A stretch of 64,000 bases of DNA from an uncultured Christensenellaceae bacterium (GCA_910587005.1 CAJULB010000004.1:186001-250000), one strand, 5' to 3'; counted from the first letter of the stretch, positions 50,366 through 60,207 are shown. Notes: generated by a model not told the origin, from the sequence alone. Program-made: numbers and translations.

Positions 50366-51280
50366 ATGAACGAAAAATCGGAAAAACGTCAAAAAATATT
50401 AAGGCAAGTCCGTTACTGGGCTGTTCTTAACTTAGGCACTGTGCTTACCGCTTTGGGCGTGGTGCTTTTTAAAGCGCCCAACAACTTCGCCACGGGCGGA
50501 GTAAGCGGTCTTTCAATCGTTTTAAGCAAATTCATAACGCCCATTAACGGCTTTACCGAAAAATTTTTAACGCAGACGGTTATTATGTGGATAATAAACG
50601 TGATTCTGCTTATATTCGGCTTTATATTTTTGGGGAAAGGCTGTTCTTTCAAAACCGCCTACTGCACGCTTGCGTACACGCTGGAATCAATCGCTCTCGA
50701 AGCGGTTTTAAAGGCGGTCAACGTCAAACTGCCTATGACGCAGCACGTCTTTCTCGAATTTGTGTTTGCAATGCTGTTAACGGGCGCGGGCGCGGCGATT
50801 TTGTTCAACTGCAAGGCATCCTCGGGCGGAACGGACATTATCGCGCTGATAATTAAAAAATACACAAGCATCAAAAACATAGGCATTGCGCTGTTTATAA
50901 CGGACATTGTGATAGCCGCCTCCGCCTTCTTTATTTTCGGAGTTCAGACGGGGCTGTATTCGATACTCGGTCTGTTTGCAAAATCGTTTATAGTTGACGG
51001 CGTTATCGAAAACATAGGCAAAAACAAATACATAACAATCATAACAGCCAAGCCGGAGCTTATTTCCCCCTTTATTCTGGATACAATGCACCGCGGATAC
51101 ACCTCCTACAAGGCGACGGGCGGGTTCACGGGCGAAGAAAAAACCGTTATGCTTTGCATATTGAAGCGCGGCGAGGCGCTTAAACTTAAATACCGCGTAC
51201 AGCAAGCCGACCCCGAAGCGTTTGTAATAGTTACCGACACAAACGAAATACTCGGCAAGGGCTTTCAGTCCGCAGATTAA
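50366..51280 (+). CDS. YitT family membrane protein, second paralogue
   Basis: A 304-aa paralogue of the preceding gene: APNNFATGGVSGLSIVLSKF, FNCKASSGGTDIIALIIKKY, and the DUF2179 part with QADPEAFVIVTDTNEILGKG. About five to six membrane segments precede DUF2179. The two genes are a tandem duplication separated by repeats. Function unknown. Confidence 0.88.
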   Translation: MNEKSEKRQKILRQVRYWAVLNLGTVLTALGVVLFKAPNNFATGGVSGLSIVLSKFITPINGFTEKFLTQTVIMWIINVILLIFGFIFLGKGCSFKTAYCTLAYTLESIALEAVLKAVNVKLPMTQHVFLEFVFAMLLTGAGAAILFNCKASSGGTDIIALIIKKYTSIKNIGIALFITDIVIAASAFFIFGVQTGLYSILGLFAKSFIVDGVIENIGKNKYITIITAKPELISPFILDTMHRGYTSYKATGGFTGEEKTVMLCILKRGEALKLKYRVQQADPEAFVIVTDTNEILGKGFQSAD

Positions 51281-51312
51281 AGCAGATTAAATCGGTTAAA
51301 AATAAATTTTAA

Positions 51313-51341
51313 GGCGCTGACAGCTAAAAGCTGTCAGCGCC
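51313..51341. terminator. Bidirectional terminator
   Basis: A 13-bp perfect stem (GGCGCTGACAGCT) with an AAA loop, followed by CTTTTTTG on the plus strand, between convergent genes. Confidence 0.85.
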
Positions 51342-51362
51342 CTTTTTTGTCTGCGCAAAAAT

Positions 51363-51767
51363 TCATACATTGTAATAGCAGATTAAGAATATAACCGCAA
51401 GGGCTATAAACGCAAGCCCTACCCAAAGCATAAACGTGGTCTTATATTCACGGTCTTTTTTTGCGGCGCGGTATTCGTAAAAGTCCTTGTACTTTCCCTT
51501 TACGTCCTTTTTAAACAGGTCGAAAAACCTTATCACCGCAAACGCAAGCATATCGAAAGCCCCGCCGTTGCTCGCAAAAATTATCAGCCCTATTCCCGCA
51601 AGAATCACCCCCGGCACCAAAAACGCGTTGGAAAGTATTCCCATAATTTCCCTTGCGTTTTCCCGCACAGGCGCAACGGTATGAATTTTATAGCTTGCAA
51701 ACATTATTAAAATTGCAACAGCCGCGCCGATTACGGCGGAAATAAGATACGGCAAAACCTTTTTCAT
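51363..51767 (-). CDS. DUF3899 family membrane protein
   Basis: A 134-aa protein with three hydrophobic stretches (LISAVIGAAVAILIMFAS, FLVPGVILAGIGLIIFAS, FMLWVGLAFIALAVIFLI) and a basic cytoplasmic loop with KGKYKDFYEYRAAKKDREYK. The layout fits DUF3899, of unknown function. It is directly downstream of oppF, separated by 17 bases, and may be cotranscribed with the opp genes. Confidence 0.8.
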   Translation of the reverse strand: MKKVLPYLISAVIGAAVAILIMFASYKIHTVAPVRENAREIMGILSNAFLVPGVILAGIGLIIFASNGGAFDMLAFAVIRFFDLFKKDVKGKYKDFYEYRAAKKDREYKTTFMLWVGLAFIALAVIFLICYYNV

Positions 51768-51784
51768 AATTATTTTCCGTGCGT

Positions 51785-52945
51785 TTAAAGCTCTTTTTTG
51801 TATTTTTCGAACTCAGCCTCGTTACAGTAAATAAAGTGTCCCTGCGCAATTTCGCGCATAACGGGTTTATCTACGGAATAATCGTGCTCGGCTATGGGGT
51901 TGTAAACAATGCGCTTTCTGCCCTTTTCAAAGTTGGGGTCGGGCAGAGGAATAGCCGAAAGCAGTGATTTTGTATACGGGTGCAGAGGACGGGCAAACAG
52001 CTCGTCTGCGGGGGCAAGCTCTACCATTTTTCCGTAATACATAACGCCTATTTTATCTGAAAAATATTTTACAACCGATAAATCGTGCGCTATGAACAGT
52101 ATTGTAAGCCCCAGTCTTTCCCTTAAATCGTTTAAAAGATTTATAACCTGCGCCTGAATTGAAACGTCCAGCGCGGAAATAGGTTCGTCCGCGATAATCA
52201 GCTCGGGATTTAAAATTATAGCCCTTGCTATGCCTATTCTCTGGCGCTGTCCGCCGGAAAATTCGTGGGGATACCTGCCGGCGTGCTCGGGCAGAAGCCC
52301 GACCAAATCGAGCATTTTATAAACCTGCTCGTCGATATACTTTTTGTCCTTTTCACCGCGGATAATAAGCCCTTCCGCTATTATATCTCGCACGGTCATA
52401 CGCGGGTCAAGCGAAGCAACGGGGTCTTGAAAAATCATCTGCATTTTGTAGATTATTCTGCTTTTCCTTGCGTTGCGTTCGTCCGCCTTAGCCGCCTTTA
52501 TGTTCTCGGTCTGTTCGGTTAAAACCGCGCGGTACTTTTCTTCCGCCGTCTTTAAGCGCTCGGCGTAATCCGCCCTGACTTCCGTCTGTCCGTCCGCTTT
52601 ATCGGCCTTTATAAGCTTTTTCACTTCCGAAGCTTCCGCTCGGTATTCGGCGCGCGCAGTCTTTACCGCGTTTTTATACGAACGCGTTCCCGCGCAAATT
52701 CTCTGTCCTTTAAAATAAATACTTCCGCTTGTAATGTCGTAAAGCTTTATAACGGAACGCCCCGTAGTGGTTTTTCCGCAGCCGCTTTCGCCTACCAGCC
52801 CGAAAACCTCGCCCTTATGAATTTCAAAGCTTACGTCGTCCACTGCGCGAAGCTCCTGCCCCGCGCCCATTTTAAAGTACTGGCAAAGATGCTCTACCCT
52901 CAGCAAAACCTCGGGCGCGCCCTTAGTATCGGGGTTGTCAATCAT
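51785..52945 (-). CDS. oppF: Oligopeptide ABC transporter ATPase OppF with an insertion
   Basis: The 386-aa ATPase has Walker A GESGCGKTT (about 53-60), Q-loop MIFQDPVASLDPRM (about 170-183), signature FSGGQRQRIGIARA, Walker B LIIADEPISALDV, and the C-terminal OppF extension (HPYTKSLLSAIPLPDP). Between residues about 84 and 163, before the Q-loop, is a charged, Ala/Lys/Glu-rich insert (KKLIKADKADGQTEVRADYA) that ordinary OppF lacks; it looks helical. The ATG overlaps the oppD stop (ATGA). Confidence 0.93.
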   Translation of the reverse strand: MIDNPDTKGAPEVLLRVEHLCQYFKMGAGQELRAVDDVSFEIHKGEVFGLVGESGCGKTTTGRSVIKLYDITSGSIYFKGQRICAGTRSYKNAVKTARAEYRAEASEVKKLIKADKADGQTEVRADYAERLKTAEEKYRAVLTEQTENIKAAKADERNARKSRIIYKMQMIFQDPVASLDPRMTVRDIIAEGLIIRGEKDKKYIDEQVYKMLDLVGLLPEHAGRYPHEFSGGQRQRIGIARAIILNPELIIADEPISALDVSIQAQVINLLNDLRERLGLTILFIAHDLSVVKYFSDKIGVMYYGKMVELAPADELFARPLHPYTKSLLSAIPLPDPNFEKGRKRIVYNPIAEHDYSVDKPVMREIAQGHFIYCNEAEFEKYKKEL

Positions 52946-55059
52946 AGTTTAACTCCTCCCGCTTTTTTCATTCTTTCTATTCTTTCCGTAACGGCCTTGG
53001 GCGGTTCTACCTTAGGCGCGTCGGGGTGCAAAAGCCACGTTGCCGCATAGTGGGTATCGGAAATTCTGAACATGGGCGGCTGCTCCTCGAAGTCAATCTG
53101 CATAGCGTATTTGTTGCGCTCTGCAAAAGCGTCGCCCTTGGGCGGAAAAATCATATCCGGCGGTGTACCGGGGATAGCTTCCAGCTTTTCCTTTGTGTCC
53201 AAATCGGGCATAGAGGATAACAGCGCCCAGGTGTAAGGGTGTGCGGGAGCATAAAAAACGTCCTCCGCAGTGCCTATTTCCACAATTTTACCCGCATACA
53301 TTACGGCAACTCTATCCGCCATATTCGCAACCACGCCCAAATCGTGCGTGATGAATATTACGGAAAGCTCTCTTTCACGTTTTACTTTGTTAATAAGCTC
53401 TAATATCTGCGACTGAATGGTAACGTCCAGCGCGGTAGTCGGCTCGTCGCAGATTAATATATCGGGGTTAGCCGAAAGCGCGATTGCTATAACTATTCTC
53501 TGGCGCATACCGCCCGAAAACTCAAAGGGATACTGCTTGTAGCGCCTTCTCGGTTCGGGTATGCCCACTTCTTCCAAAAGTTTAAGCGCGCGGGTTTTAG
53601 CCATACGGCGAGTAACCTTGTAAACCACGCCCGAAGCTTTGGCTTTAAGATAGTCTATCATACCGACGGTGGTTTTGTCGAAGTCAATCGCATCGTTTTC
53701 CGCAATTTTTTTATCGAGGTTTTCGCGGACGCGGTTTATAAGGGCTAAAATTCCCTGCCGCGCCTCCTCCTTATCCGTTGCGTTCAAATACAGTCCGACC
53801 GCCGCTTTAAGGCTGGATTTGAAAGTATAAAGGCTGTTGTCCTTTACAATTTCAAGCTTATCTATCGCGTTTTCTACCCCTTGAATTAAAACTTGTACTG
53901 CTTTTGATATATCAGCTTTATTACAATCCGTATTGTAAAATACCGAAATCTGTTCGTCGATAATCTTTATTGCTTGCTTTTTGCGCTCTATTGAAAGCTT
54001 GTTTGAATAAATGATACCCTGCTTTGCGTTCGCAATAAAGTCGAGCATAAAATTATCGTCAAGATATTTTCTTAAAAACTTATTAAGCTCGGCAACGCTT
54101 AAATCGGGCAAAGGCTCGGGCGAGAAGGTAAGATAATAGCCCATTGCGAAGAAGTTAGGTTCTGTGAACGCAACCGCCTCGCTGAGGATTTCCCGCACCT
54201 TTTCAAGCTTTTCAGAAACGCTTGCCCAGTCTACCTGTTCGTCCGCGGTTTTTTCCGCACGTCCGAAAAGCCTGCGCACAAAAGTTGTGCATTGCTCCAA
54301 AAAGGGTACTTTTATGCACTTTTTAATTTCTTCAAGTATATTTTTCAGTTCGTCCGCGCGGGCGCAGACAACGTATTGTTCGTATGCTTCGCCCGAAATT
54401 CTTACAATTTCCGCCACGTCGCGGCGGACGTCTTTAAGCGCGTTTTTTTCTATTCTGAAAAGCACGTCGCCTATTTCCGCAAGCGCGTCGTCCGCGGCTT
54501 CCTTTGCCTTGTTGTACGCGTTTTCAAGCTCTAAATGCTTGTATTCGAACTTGTTGAAGTCGGCGCACTTTTTCTTGTTTTCGGCAATAATTTCCGCGTT
54601 GTCCGCGCCGCGCGCCCCGTCCATGCACTCGTTTAACAGCGAAAGCATTGCGTTAAAGTCTTTTCTGCTCTCTCTTTGCGAAATTTTGCCCTTTATAAGC
54701 ATTGCTTCGGTAAGCTGTTTGCCCACGCGCATTATGGGGTTTAAGCTGGACATAGGGTCCTGGAAAATCATTGCGATTTTATCACCGCGGAGCTTATGAA
54801 AGCCCTCCTCGGGAATTTTGAACAAGTCCTGTCCGTCGTAGATTATTTCTCCGCCCTCTTTGATTGCATTGCCGGCGAGTATTCCCATAATCGCGCGGTT
54901 TGTAACCGACTTGCCCGAACCGCTTTCGCCTACCAGCGCCAGCGTTTCGCCCTTGTACAAATCGAAGCTTATATCGCGCACCGCCTGAACCTTTCCCCTG
55001 TCCGTCCGGAAGGAAATTTTTAAGTCTTTAACGGATAATTTAACTTCCTTTTGGTTCAT
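52942..55059 (-). CDS. oppD: Oligopeptide ABC transporter ATPase OppD with a very large insertion
   Basis: A 705-aa protein, about twice the usual OppD. Walker A GESGSGKS (44-51), Q-loop MIFQDPMSSLNPIM (97-110), signature FSGGMRQRIVIAIA (514-527), Walker B ILICDEPTTALDV (534-546) and the C-terminal OppD region (HPYTWALLSSMPDLD) are intact. From about residue 128 to 485 a charged, mostly helical insert separates Q-loop and signature, within the helical subdomain. The frame is continuous, so this is not an artefact of fusion of two ORFs. Function of the insert unknown. Confidence 0.93.
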   Translation of the reverse strand: MNQKEVKLSVKDLKISFRTDRGKVQAVRDISFDLYKGETLALVGESGSGKSVTNRAIMGILAGNAIKEGGEIIYDGQDLFKIPEEGFHKLRGDKIAMIFQDPMSSLNPIMRVGKQLTEAMLIKGKISQRESRKDFNAMLSLLNECMDGARGADNAEIIAENKKKCADFNKFEYKHLELENAYNKAKEAADDALAEIGDVLFRIEKNALKDVRRDVAEIVRISGEAYEQYVVCARADELKNILEEIKKCIKVPFLEQCTTFVRRLFGRAEKTADEQVDWASVSEKLEKVREILSEAVAFTEPNFFAMGYYLTFSPEPLPDLSVAELNKFLRKYLDDNFMLDFIANAKQGIIYSNKLSIERKKQAIKIIDEQISVFYNTDCNKADISKAVQVLIQGVENAIDKLEIVKDNSLYTFKSSLKAAVGLYLNATDKEEARQGILALINRVRENLDKKIAENDAIDFDKTTVGMIDYLKAKASGVVYKVTRRMAKTRALKLLEEVGIPEPRRRYKQYPFEFSGGMRQRIVIAIALSANPDILICDEPTTALDVTIQSQILELINKVKRERELSVIFITHDLGVVANMADRVAVMYAGKIVEIGTAEDVFYAPAHPYTWALLSSMPDLDTKEKLEAIPGTPPDMIFPPKGDAFAERNKYAMQIDFEEQPPMFRISDTHYAATWLLHPDAPKVEPPKAVTERIERMKKAGGVKL

Positions 55060-55060
55060 A

Positions 55061-56602
55061 TCAGCCCTCCGTACCGCGAAGCGACGGGTTAAACGCGTCG
55101 CGCAAGCCGTTTCCGAATAAGTTGAAGCTGAGCATAAGCAACGCTAAAAATATCGAAGGGAACAGCGCGATGTGCGGCGAGGTTTCCATAAGCGCCTGAC
55201 CGCCAGCAATAAGCGTGCCGACGCTTGTTATATTGCCTGACGAAAGATTTATAATGCCCAGATAGCTTAAATTCGTTTCCGAATAAATCATAGACGGTAT
55301 AACCAGCGCGCTGCCCGTTACAAGCGTGCCCAGAGCGTTGGGGAAAATGTGCTTGAACATAAGCCGTGCATCGCTTGCGCCCAAAGTCCTTGCCGCCAAA
55401 ACGTATTCGCGGTTTTTAAAGCGGTAAAACTGCATTCGCGTAGAACCTGCCATACCTATCCAGCCTGTTAAGAAAAATGCTAAAAACAGCACTAAAATCT
55501 GGCTTGAAGCGCCCATATGCAGTTTTAAAAGCGTGATTATTATCATCATAGGCACGGCTGAAAGAATATCCGAAACTCTTTCCATAACAAGGTCTATTTT
55601 TCCGCCGTAATAGCCTTCTACCGCGCCGTAAATTGCGCCGACTGCCATATTGACTATTGCAACCGCTATTGCGAATATAAACGAAAACCTTGCGCCCGAG
55701 GCAAGACAGGTTAAAATATCCTGTCCGTCGCCCGTGGTTCCGAACAAGAACAAGGGTTTTTTAATACCGTCATTTCTGTGATTGTAAACATAGTATTCGT
55801 AATAGTTTATTCTGCACTGCACGCCCGTAGGCACAGGCCTTGCATATGCGTAGAAGTAAGTTTCGCCGTCCTTTTCAAAGCCGTTTTCGCCCTCTATTCT
55901 TAAAGAATTGTAAGGATAGCTGTCATCCTCGCCCGCTTTATACGTCCAGTAGACGGGGATAACGTTGTCGTTTTCATCGTAGACTATGCGCGTCCTTGTA
56001 GTGCCTTCGGTCTTGAAGTAGTAGTTTGCGTCCTCCGCGTCCTGACTTGCCTTAGGTCTGTCGGCAACCCTTACGGTGGGGTAAATAACCTGTATGCCCG
56101 TTTCGTCCTGATAGGCGGTTAAACGCGCGTATTCTTCCATTGTGAAATTTCTGTAAATACAGCCTGCGGAATAATAGCTGTCCTCGCGGAATTTGTACAT
56201 TCCGCTGTCCAACAGCTCGTACTTCTGATTTTTTACGGCGTTGTGTCCCGTTTCCTCGCCCATGGCGTAGAGGTATTTGAACCTTGCTTTGCCCGCTTCC
56301 TTAACACTGCAACCGTCCCAGAAATTCGTATTAGCAAAAAGGGTTGATTTGGGAAGGGTTTCGCGGAAATAAGTATCCTTATACGAAACGCTGTACGGCG
56401 TGCAGAAGGGCGCGATTATGGCGAAGAGAATAAGCGCTAAAATTATCACCGCGCCTACTACCGAGCCTTTGTTTTTGCAGAAGCGGTTGAAGGCGTCCCT
56501 GAAATAGCCTATGGGCTTGGTTTTAGGCTTTGCATCGTGAAAGGTATCGTTTTTTGAAGTGAACTGAAATTTTTCTTTGGGGATAGATTTAACTTGTTCC
56601 AT
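55061..56602 (-). CDS. oppC: Oligopeptide ABC transporter permease OppC with extracellular insertion
   Basis: A 513-aa permease, about 200 residues longer than usual. The first membrane helix (VVGAVIILALILFAIIAP, about 48-65) is followed by a soluble stretch to about residue 285 rich in Tyr, Asp and Glu. Then the typical LFGTTGDGQDILTCLASGAR and the BPD-transport core with AARTLGASDARLMFKHIFPN and the closing LLMLSFNLFGNGLRDAF. The insert would lie outside the cell, near the binding protein. Starts three bases after oppB. Confidence 0.93.
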   Translation of the reverse strand: MEQVKSIPKEKFQFTSKNDTFHDAKPKTKPIGYFRDAFNRFCKNKGSVVGAVIILALILFAIIAPFCTPYSVSYKDTYFRETLPKSTLFANTNFWDGCSVKEAGKARFKYLYAMGEETGHNAVKNQKYELLDSGMYKFREDSYYSAGCIYRNFTMEEYARLTAYQDETGIQVIYPTVRVADRPKASQDAEDANYYFKTEGTTRTRIVYDENDNVIPVYWTYKAGEDDSYPYNSLRIEGENGFEKDGETYFYAYARPVPTGVQCRINYYEYYVYNHRNDGIKKPLFLFGTTGDGQDILTCLASGARFSFIFAIAVAIVNMAVGAIYGAVEGYYGGKIDLVMERVSDILSAVPMMIIITLLKLHMGASSQILVLFLAFFLTGWIGMAGSTRMQFYRFKNREYVLAARTLGASDARLMFKHIFPNALGTLVTGSALVIPSMIYSETNLSYLGIINLSSGNITSVGTLIAGGQALMETSPHIALFPSIFLALLMLSFNLFGNGLRDAFNPSLRGTEG

Positions 56603-56604
56603 AA

Positions 56605-57615
56605 TTATTTAGCCCCCATTCTTATTCTGGGGTCGATAAAGCCGTAGCTTATATCAACCACTATGCCCGCCGCAAGTCCGACAAGGCAGTAAAAACCCGA
56701 TAACAGCATAAAAAAGTCGTAGTCCTGAGCGTTTATCGACTGGATATAAAGTCCGCCTACGCCGGGGATAGAGAACATACTTTCAATTATAAGCGAGCCT
56801 GAAAGCACGCTGATAAATTCGGAAAGTATAGACGGGAAAATTACGACCATTGCGTTCCTTAAAGCGTGGCGGAAGGTCGCCTGACCGCGCGTTAAGCCCT
56901 TTGTTCTTGCCAGCAACATAAACTCGCCCGTTAAAACCTCGGTAAGCTCGGCGCGGGTGAACCTTGTGTAGCCCGCAATCGAACCGAGGCAGAGCGACAG
57001 CACCGCAGGAAGCATAGAACGGAACATTTCCCATGAAAAATAGTCGTAGCCCGACAGCATGGTCAGCGGGAACCAGTCCAGCTTATAGCAGAATACATAC
57101 TGTATTACAAGTCCCAGAACTATTGAAGGCAGTGAAATAAGCAGAATGACTACCGTGGAAATAATCTGGTCCTGCCATTTGTTCTTTTTAAGCGCCGCAA
57201 AAATTCCCAGACCTATGCCTATGGGCACGCCTATAAGCGAGGAATAAATGTTGATTAATATTGTCGGCGGAAGTTTTTCCAAAAATATGTCCCATACGGG
57301 CTGATTGCGGTAGTCCGCCATGGTTACGCCTATGCCGAAATCGCCGTACACGAAAATTCTTTTAAGATATATGAAAAGCTGGGTAAGGATTGGAACGCGT
57401 TCGTAACCCGTAACCAGACCGTTGGCGTCGTATTGAATATTTTGTATATAGCCCCTTGCCTCAAGCTGGGCGTAGACAATTCTGGCGTCCTCGCCTGCCT
57501 GCACCGTAACAACTATCGGCAAAAGCTTGATAAGCACAAAGCATATAAGCATAATTACGCTGAAAGACAAAAGCATAAGCCCCAGTCTTTTCATAACGTA
57601 TTTAAACATATACAT
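56605..57615 (-). CDS. oppB: Oligopeptide ABC transporter permease OppB
   Basis: A 336-aa permease with about six membrane helices. ARTKGLTRGQATFRHALRNA is the ATPase-contact loop (EAA-like) and SGSLIIESMFSIPGVGGLY is a family motif. The start is uncertain: the ATG used here has GGAGG ten bases upstream; a second ATG two codons on is also possible. A stem-loop separates it from oppA. Confidence 0.94.
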   Translation of the reverse strand: MYMFKYVMKRLGLMLLSFSVIMLICFVLIKLLPIVVTVQAGEDARIVYAQLEARGYIQNIQYDANGLVTGYERVPILTQLFIYLKRIFVYGDFGIGVTMADYRNQPVWDIFLEKLPPTILINIYSSLIGVPIGIGLGIFAALKKNKWQDQIISTVVILLISLPSIVLGLVIQYVFCYKLDWFPLTMLSGYDYFSWEMFRSMLPAVLSLCLGSIAGYTRFTRAELTEVLTGEFMLLARTKGLTRGQATFRHALRNAMVVIFPSILSEFISVLSGSLIIESMFSIPGVGGLYIQSINAQDYDFFMLLSGFYCLVGLAAGIVVDISYGFIDPRIRMGAK

Positions 57616-57650
57616 TACCTGCTTTACCTCCCTTTGTTTATGTTAAAAAC

Positions 57651-57686
57651 AAGCGGAGGCGGAAAACAATTCCGTCCCCGCCGCTT
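57651..57686 (-). terminator. Stem-loop between oppA and oppB
   Basis: AAGCGG-A-GGCGGA pairs imperfectly with TCCG-T-CCCC-GCCGCTT. It is followed on the minus strand by GTTTTTAAC. Such loops after binding-protein genes often reduce transcription of the downstream permease genes. Confidence 0.6.
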
Positions 57687-57705
57687 TAACTGTATTATTT
57701 ATTGT

Positions 57706-60207
57706 TTAATCTGCCGATTTTTTATACTCGGCTTCAAGATTGTGTCTTGAAGAATAACTCTTCCACTCTTTATCGGTATAGTTGACGCGTACATACCGCA
57801 TACCGCCGTAACCCATAAAGTAGTTGTAGTCTTCCGCGAGGTAAGAGAACTGCATGCCCAGCATAGTTGCGGAATACTGATAGTTTGTGGGAATACTGTA
57901 ATACTTGGTTATAACAAGTTCTTCAATCATTGCCATAAGCTGAAGTCTTGCTTCCTCGGGAATTGCGCCCGAGCCCCAGTTATTCTGGTAGCGGTCTTTG
58001 CTTTCAGCAAGTCCTTCAAGGCAGCGAGCAAGGTTCATTATAGGCATTGTAAAGGTCTTTCCCGCGTCCGCATAATCGCCGGCAGGCATAGTGAACGTGA
58101 TTGTTTCGGTTTCGGTATCCCACCAGCTGGAATAAGTCCATTCGGGGTCAACGTACAGGCTGATAAAGTTTGCGGGGTTAAGCGGGTTGCCGCCGAAGCC
58201 CGTGCCCGACGCGATTTCGTATGCGCCTGCGCGGAAGTCGTCCGCCCACTTATTGCCCGTGGAAGAATCGAACGTGATTGTGATTTTACCCTCTAACGGG
58301 GTGTCGGCAACCAAATTATTGAATACCTTTACTATATAATCGTAGTCGCGCCTTGTGTTGGGGTTATCAACCGAAGTGCCGTAAACAAACTGAATGTTTT
58401 TGCTTGCGTCATAGCCGTAGTATTCTGCGTTAGCAACAAGCTTGTTATAAGCTTCGTTTACAAGCTCCTTAGCCAAAGTCGGGTTGTAGCCGTTGAGCGC
58501 CTCGTAAGCGGCGTCCATAGTAGGATACTCGTGGGTGCCGTCGGACCATTTATCGCCGTCGAGCTTGGTGAAGCCGTAAGCGCGGAGAAGCGCCTGTTTT
58601 GCGTAAACGGTGTCGCGGTAAACGCCGCCGTTATCTATATCGTAATAGTACATAGAGTTGACTATACCGTATGCGGGCTGCATTGCGGTGGTTGTTTCCG
58701 CGTTGTAATCCGCACGGTCGATAGCAAGCGAAACGGCTTTTCTGAATTCGTCGATAGCAAGCAAGCCGTTGTTTCTTCCGCTCTTTTTAAGAACGTCGAG
58801 CCCTGCATAGAGGTTAAGCGAGAAGGTGCCCGTTCCGGGGGTGAAATAGGTGTACTTGGAATCTCTGAAATCGTCCTTGTGCGTTACGTCGATTGCTATT
58901 GTATCCAGCGTGCCGTTGAAAAAGCCCATCCACTGCGTGGTTGTTTCTTTAATAGCTTCGCAGGAGATTTTTTCTACCTTGTACTGGTCTTTGTTGTCGT
59001 CAAGCTTGTAGCCGTACCAGTGTTCGTTCTTTGAAAGCGTGTAGGATTTGCCCGACTGGTATTCAGTCAGCTTGTAAGGACCCCAGCTTGCCGAGGTTGC
59101 AAGCGTGGTGTTGTAGTTGGTCCATTTTAACGTAGAACCTGCCTGCGGTTCCTTTTTGCAGCTTTCGTACAGGTCTTTCTTTACCAGCGGAAGGCTTGAA
59201 AGGTTGTAAGCCGCACGGTAGTTAAGACTTCCGTCCTTGTTAAGAGGATACAGCGGGTTTATAAGACACATAACGAATTCATACTCGCCCGCCGCGTAGA
59301 AGCCTACGTCGCTGAACTTAATATCCGTATGGGTATTACGCACCTTTATACCGATGCAGTTTGCATTATCTGCGCCCACTTCAAGGTCGCTTATATATGC
59401 CTCGTAAATTGCCTTAGCAGTAACTTCGGAACCGTCCGCGGGGTCAACGTAAACGGTTTCATCGGTTATTGCAACCCACTGGGGACATTCCGCCGAACCG
59501 TCGGGAGTTGTTGCGCCCTCTAATGCAAAGAAGTTCCACATATCGAGGTAGAGCGTTTCGCCCGCGTCAATCGCCGCCTGATTGGAAGCGTAGCCCTGCG
59601 AGGCAACCGTTTCGTACGTTTCGGGCACATCTTTATTGAAATAGTAGCCCGCGTTTACAAGCGCGTTGGAGCCGTTGTAATAGGAGTTTGCGCGGAAGTT
59701 TTTGAAATCGGGGTTGAGCTGTTCCTGCATGGAATAGACGAAATCTTCCGCCTTGATGGGCGTACCGTCGTCCCATTTAAGGTCGTCGCGGAGGGTAAAC
59801 TTCCACGCGTAACCGCCCGCATCCTTCTGGGCCTGCGTGTAGCCGAATTTTGCGTCTACGGAAGCGGTTACGTCTTCAAGCTTGGTTGCCGCCGAATATT
59901 TGACGGAATAACCGCCGCTTACGATTGCATCGGTGTTGACGGTGCCATCGGCGTTGAACTTGCCGCCCTTGTTCTCGTCAAACAAATAATCGAACTCGAA
60001 GAACCCTGAGTTGATGTAATCGATAATCTGCGTATCGTTATTGTCACGATAAGTCATCAGGTTCCAGTCAGAAGGCATTGCTATAGTATAGCTGTTATAG
60101 GTAATTCCGTCCGCGGTTTTGCGGCAACCGGTTAAACTAGCCGCCACGGAAGAAGCCATAACCACGGTAGTTGCAACCGCCGCAATTTTCTTCCATTTTT
60201 TTGCCAT
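57706..60207 (-). CDS. oppA: Oligopeptide-binding lipoprotein OppA
   Basis: An 833-aa solute-binding protein of family 5, longer than the usual 540-600. MAKKWKKIAAVATTVVMASS begins the signal peptide and SLTGCRKT is the lipobox. FTLRDDLKWDDGTPIKAEDF and VYSMQEQLNP are the usual family stretch, and EFRKAVSLAIDRADYNAE follows in the C-terminal half. It captures peptides outside the membrane for OppBCDF. The ATG has GGAGGTT seven bases before; the upstream in-frame TTG is rejected. Confidence 0.94.
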   Translation of the reverse strand: MAKKWKKIAAVATTVVMASSVAASLTGCRKTADGITYNSYTIAMPSDWNLMTYRDNNDTQIIDYINSGFFEFDYLFDENKGGKFNADGTVNTDAIVSGGYSVKYSAATKLEDVTASVDAKFGYTQAQKDAGGYAWKFTLRDDLKWDDGTPIKAEDFVYSMQEQLNPDFKNFRANSYYNGSNALVNAGYYFNKDVPETYETVASQGYASNQAAIDAGETLYLDMWNFFALEGATTPDGSAECPQWVAITDETVYVDPADGSEVTAKAIYEAYISDLEVGADNANCIGIKVRNTHTDIKFSDVGFYAAGEYEFVMCLINPLYPLNKDGSLNYRAAYNLSSLPLVKKDLYESCKKEPQAGSTLKWTNYNTTLATSASWGPYKLTEYQSGKSYTLSKNEHWYGYKLDDNKDQYKVEKISCEAIKETTTQWMGFFNGTLDTIAIDVTHKDDFRDSKYTYFTPGTGTFSLNLYAGLDVLKKSGRNNGLLAIDEFRKAVSLAIDRADYNAETTTAMQPAYGIVNSMYYYDIDNGGVYRDTVYAKQALLRAYGFTKLDGDKWSDGTHEYPTMDAAYEALNGYNPTLAKELVNEAYNKLVANAEYYGYDASKNIQFVYGTSVDNPNTRRDYDYIVKVFNNLVADTPLEGKITITFDSSTGNKWADDFRAGAYEIASGTGFGGNPLNPANFISLYVDPEWTYSSWWDTETETITFTMPAGDYADAGKTFTMPIMNLARCLEGLAESKDRYQNNWGSGAIPEEARLQLMAMIEELVITKYYSIPTNYQYSATMLGMQFSYLAEDYNYFMGYGGMRYVRVNYTDKEWKSYSSRHNLEAEYKKSAD

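Noticed and set aside
50189..50392. A 67-codon minus-strand frame between the YitT genes
   Set aside because: It is composed of three dispersed repeats.
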